From positions 1 through 7,678 of the forward strand of contig JAHFOH010000056.1 in the NCBI GenBank assembly GCA_023266955.1: a stretch of 7,678 nucleotides of DNA. The letters are read 5' to 3'. Under the pieces are notes generated by a model. That model did not search any database, was not told the DNA's origin, and saw only the letters and a list, made by a program, of their open reading frames with translations. The DNA is from Nitrososphaerota archaeon. Lineage in GTDB: Archaea; Thermoproteota; Nitrososphaeria; Nitrososphaerales; JAHFOH01. The position numbers were made by a program, and so were the translations under genes. Positions 5,336-7,678 of this stretch are shown piece by piece. Each line of letters opens with the position of its first letter. The stretch's first letter is position 1.

Positions 5336-6841
5336 TCAGATGAACCTAGCCTCTCTTCTTTTCCCAGTGTAGTCTACGTAGACGACAATCTCATCGGTGA
5401 AGAACTCTATTGCCTTGCTTCCCTGTTCTCTTATGCCCAACCCAGACGCCTTAATCCCCCCAAACGGTAGCTGTGCCTCACCTCCCAGTGTCGGAGAGTT
5501 GATATGGATCATTCCGACTTCGATCACATCCGTGAACTTGAAGGCTTTGTTGATGTCGCTAGTGTAGATTGAGGCTGACAGCCCGTATCTTACAGAGTTG
5601 GCTATCTGAATTGCCTCCTCAAAGTCCTTAGCGGTTAGTATCGGCAAGACGGGACCGAAGATCTCTTCGTGCGCTATCCGCATGTCGGGCTTTACATCCG
5701 TGAAGATTGTTGGTTCAACATAGTAGCCGTCTTCATACTCTTTGCCTGAGGGTTTTTTGCCGCCGAAGAGTAGGGTCGCTCCCTCCTTTTGTCCAGTCTC
5801 TATGTAACTCATCACTTTGTTGAATTGACTCTCGCTTGCCAGAGGTGATACATCGACGCCCTCAGTGAAGCCATCGGTAATCTTGAGACGCTTCGTTCTC
5901 TCTAGAAGTCTCTTGATGAAGATGTCCTTGACTTTCTCCTCCACTATTATTCGGCTTGTAGATGTGCATCGTTGACCGGTTGATCCGAATGCTCCTTGCA
6001 TGATGCCCTCGATTGCCAGATCAATGTCAGCATCCTCAAGAATTACGACAGCATTTTTCCCACCCATTTCACATTGAACCTTCTTCATCATCCTAGCTGC
6101 CTTTTCGTAGATCAGAGCACCCGTCTCCGTATGTCCAGTTACTGATATTGCCTCCACGAGACGATTCTCTACTAATTCCATTCCGACAGTCTCCCCAGGA
6201 CCTGTTACCATGTTGAGGACGGCTTTAGGCAATCCAGCGTCAATGAAGAGTTTGATGAGACTGATGGCTGTCAAAGGAGTACTTGATGCAGGCTTGAATA
6301 CTACAGTGTTTCCAGTGATGAGAGCAGGGGATATCTTCCATATTGCTATAGCTAGGGGGAAGTTCCAAGGTGTGATTACTGCTATTACTCCGAGAGGCTT
6401 TTTGATGGTGTAAGCGAAGTTGTTCTTCAGCTCCGACGGTACGGTTTCGCCTTTGAGTCTCCTTCCTTCCCCAGCCATAAACTCCAGCACGTTCAGGCTA
6501 CGTTTCACCTCCCCTCTTGCATCAGCTAGAGGCTTCCCCTCCTCAAGAGTCATGGTTCTCGCTAGCTCTTCGGATCTTTCCTTCATCACTGTCCATGCCT
6601 TGAAGAGTATCTCTCCCCGAACTGGTGCTGGCGTATCTTTCCAGAAGAGGAAAGCATTATGAGCAGCTTCGATTGCTCTCTTAGCATCTTCCCTAGTGGA
6701 TTCTTGGAAGTATCCTAGAATCTGTTTCTTGTTCGCAGGGTTGATGGTATGGTAAGTCTTGCCAGATTCTGATCTAACCCATTCACCTGCAACATAATTG
6801 TAGTAGACCTGAGCCTCTATCTGAATAGGAGCTTTGCTCAA
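5336..6841 (-). CDS. NAD(P)-dependent aldehyde dehydrogenase (semialdehyde dehydrogenase-like)
   Basis: A 501-residue aldehyde dehydrogenase with an intact active site: Asn160 in ITPWNF (oxyanion hole), Lys183 in VFKPAS (cofactor ribose/phosphate), the VTGHTETG cofactor loop (234-241), general base Glu258 in EMGGK, nucleophile Cys292 in GQRCTSTSR, and Glu393/Phe395 in EEIFGP. Keeping Glu258 points to a hydrolytic enzyme releasing a free acid, not a CoA-acylating methylmalonate-semialdehyde type. The C-terminus (GLGIREQGSKAIEFFTDE, then VYVDYTG) resembles 2,5-dioxovalerate (alpha-ketoglutarate semialdehyde) and related semialdehyde dehydrogenases, so a short acidic aldehyde is likely. Cytoplasmic. 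The TTG start is preceded immediately by an in-frame TAA, and a TATA box lies 27 bases upstream. It sits between the exporter and aminotransferase genes on the same strand and may oxidise the aldehyde made by the latter. Confidence 0.9.
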   Translation of the reverse strand: MSKAPIQIEAQVYYNYVAGEWVRSESGKTYHTINPANKKQILGYFQESTREDAKRAIEAAHNAFLFWKDTPAPVRGEILFKAWTVMKERSEELARTMTLEEGKPLADARGEVKRSLNVLEFMAGEGRRLKGETVPSELKNNFAYTIKKPLGVIAVITPWNFPLAIAIWKISPALITGNTVVFKPASSTPLTAISLIKLFIDAGLPKAVLNMVTGPGETVGMELVENRLVEAISVTGHTETGALIYEKAARMMKKVQCEMGGKNAVVILEDADIDLAIEGIMQGAFGSTGQRCTSTSRIIVEEKVKDIFIKRLLERTKRLKITDGFTEGVDVSPLASESQFNKVMSYIETGQKEGATLLFGGKKPSGKEYEDGYYVEPTIFTDVKPDMRIAHEEIFGPVLPILTAKDFEEAIQIANSVRYGLSASIYTSDINKAFKFTDVIEVGMIHINSPTLGGEAQLPFGGIKASGLGIREQGSKAIEFFTDEIVVYVDYTGKRREARFI

Positions 6842-6864
6842 TTAGTCATTCGCGCAAAAGATGG

Positions 6865-6872
6865 ATTATTTA
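6865..6872 (-). promoter_or_regulatory. Archaeal TATA box for the aldehyde dehydrogenase gene
   Basis: TAAATAAT on the minus strand is centred about 27 bases before the TTG at 6841, the spacing for a leaderless transcript. It lies in the 55-base gap after the TauE/SafE-family gene, so the dehydrogenase can be transcribed independently of the exporter. No Shine-Dalgarno is seen before the TTG. Confidence 0.5.
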
Positions 6873-6896
6873 GGGATTAAACCGCTGTCCGTGGCC

Positions 6897-7640
6897 CTAC
6901 AAGATCAATAGTCTCAGGCCAACTATGGCTAGCCCTAAGCCTAGCAATCTTGCAATCATAGGTGCCCTAACCCTATTCGACAGATATGCTCCTATTTGAG
7001 CGCCACCCACTGCCCCAACACTCAGAAGTACAGCATCCAGATACTCTATGTGTCCTAGATACGCGTGCGATAGAACTCCGACGAAAGCAGAGATGATGAG
7101 GATGAAATGTGAAGTTGCTGTTGCTGTATGGATGGGCATGTCGAGCACATAAGTCATCGCGGGCACATGAACTATTCCCCCTCCGATCCCGAAGATGCTG
7201 GAGATGAATCCTACTGCAAAGCTTATGGGGTAACCGTAAATCATTCGCATCTTCTGGGTAATTCCATCCGTCGGTCTGGCTGCTGGTCGAATTATTAAAA
7301 ATCCTGAGGAAAGAAGCAGCAGAATCGCAAACAAGATCCTGAAGATTCGTGCTTCGAACAGCGTTGACAATATTGCTCCAAGAACCGCGCCAGGAACCGT
7401 CAGCAACGAAAATGGTATGCCTACACTGTAATCTATCTTGCGTTGCTTCGCGTAAGCCAACCCGCCTGAAAAGCCATTAAACAATACCAGGACAAGACTT
7501 GTTCCTACCGCTAGCTGCGGTGGGAAGCCGAAGAGCAGAAGCAGAGTCGGCACAGCTAGGAAGCCGCCTCCTGCACCAATCAATGTCCCGTAGATAGCTA
7601 CCAAGAAGCCAATCGGAATCAGTATTAGTTCAATAACCAA
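6897..7640 (-). CDS. TauE/SafE (DUF81) family membrane exporter
   Basis: A 247-residue polytopic membrane protein, about eight hydrophobic segments, of the TauE/SafE family. The internal duplication of the family is clear: TLIGAGGGFLAVP (19-31) in the first half and SIFGIGGGIVHVP (148-160) in the second, each opening one bundle of helices. A polar loop around 118-133 separates the halves. Members export anions, chiefly sulfite, sulfoacetate or other organosulfur acids, and act in the cytoplasmic membrane; many remain uncharacterised. The TTG start is the furthest upstream possible, because a stop lies two codons before it, and it is needed to keep the first membrane helix whole. The minus-strand TCTAAATG near 7667-7674 is a possible TATA box. 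The gene heads a same-strand run with the aldehyde dehydrogenase and aminotransferase, which suggests, but does not prove, export of their acid product. Confidence 0.87.
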   Translation of the reverse strand: MVIELILIPIGFLVAIYGTLIGAGGGFLAVPTLLLLFGFPPQLAVGTSLVLVLFNGFSGGLAYAKQRKIDYSVGIPFSLLTVPGAVLGAILSTLFEARIFRILFAILLLLSSGFLIIRPAARPTDGITQKMRMIYGYPISFAVGFISSIFGIGGGIVHVPAMTYVLDMPIHTATATSHFILIISAFVGVLSHAYLGHIEYLDAVLLSVGAVGGAQIGAYLSNRVRAPMIARLLGLGLAIVGLRLLIL

Positions 7641-7678
7641 GCGCTCTTAGAGTCCTCGCGGCAAAGCATTTAGAACTT

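Noticed and set aside
5336..6841. Assignment of the aldehyde dehydrogenase as CoA-acylating methylmalonate-semialdehyde dehydrogenase (valine pathway, with the 3-hydroxyisobutyrate dehydrogenase)
   Set aside because: The general base Glu258 is present, as in hydrolytic enzymes, and the C-terminus resembles dioxovalerate-type dehydrogenases. The two genes are about 5 kb apart on opposite strands.
1..7678. CRISPR array, transposon ends, tRNA/rRNA genes or a known defence system
   Set aside because: No spaced direct repeats, cloverleaf sequences, transposase motifs or defence-family proteins were seen beyond the toxin-antitoxin-like pair.

Overview
The window reads as a fragment of an archaeal chromosome, probably from the Thermoproteota/TACK side, although the lineage cannot be fixed from this sequence. 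Supporting signs are TATA-like boxes about 25-37 bases ahead of start codons with almost no Shine-Dalgarno sites, frequent TTG starts (five of eight complete genes), heavy AGA/AGG arginine usage, and a coenzyme-F420/flavin-type luciferase-fold oxidoreductase. No tRNA, rRNA, CRISPR array, transposase or phage gene is visible.

Layout. The left part (1-1489, + strand) holds the C-terminal end of a 3-hydroxyisobutyrate-type dehydrogenase cut by the window edge, a carboxymuconolactone-decarboxylase-fold protein lacking the usual redox cysteines, and a two-gene DUF433/DUF5615 (PIN-like) module that looks like a toxin-antitoxin pair with its own TATA box. A gap follows (1490-1770) whose minus strand carries a start-less open stretch resembling the C-terminal half of a cupredoxin domain, probably a gene remnant.

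The middle (1771-3764) is a divergent pair sharing one short AT-rich promoter. Leftward is an HpPgdA-type polysaccharide deacetylase; rightward is a luciferase-like flavin/F420 oxidoreductase. The right part (3774-7640, all minus strand) runs TauE/SafE-family exporter, then NAD(P)-dependent aldehyde dehydrogenase, then class III PLP aminotransferase. Between the last two is a 221-base gap rich in short inverted repeats, next to the aminotransferase promoter.

Functionally the right half reads as amine or amino-acid catabolism: the aminotransferase would make an aldehyde, the dehydrogenase would oxidise it to a free acid, and the membrane protein would export an anion. This is the same combination as the bacterial Tpa/SafD/SafE route from taurine to exported sulfoacetate. 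A sulfonate pathway is therefore a specific and testable idea, but it is inference. Omega-amino-acid or sugar-acid semialdehyde oxidation is an equally valid alternative for the enzymes alone.
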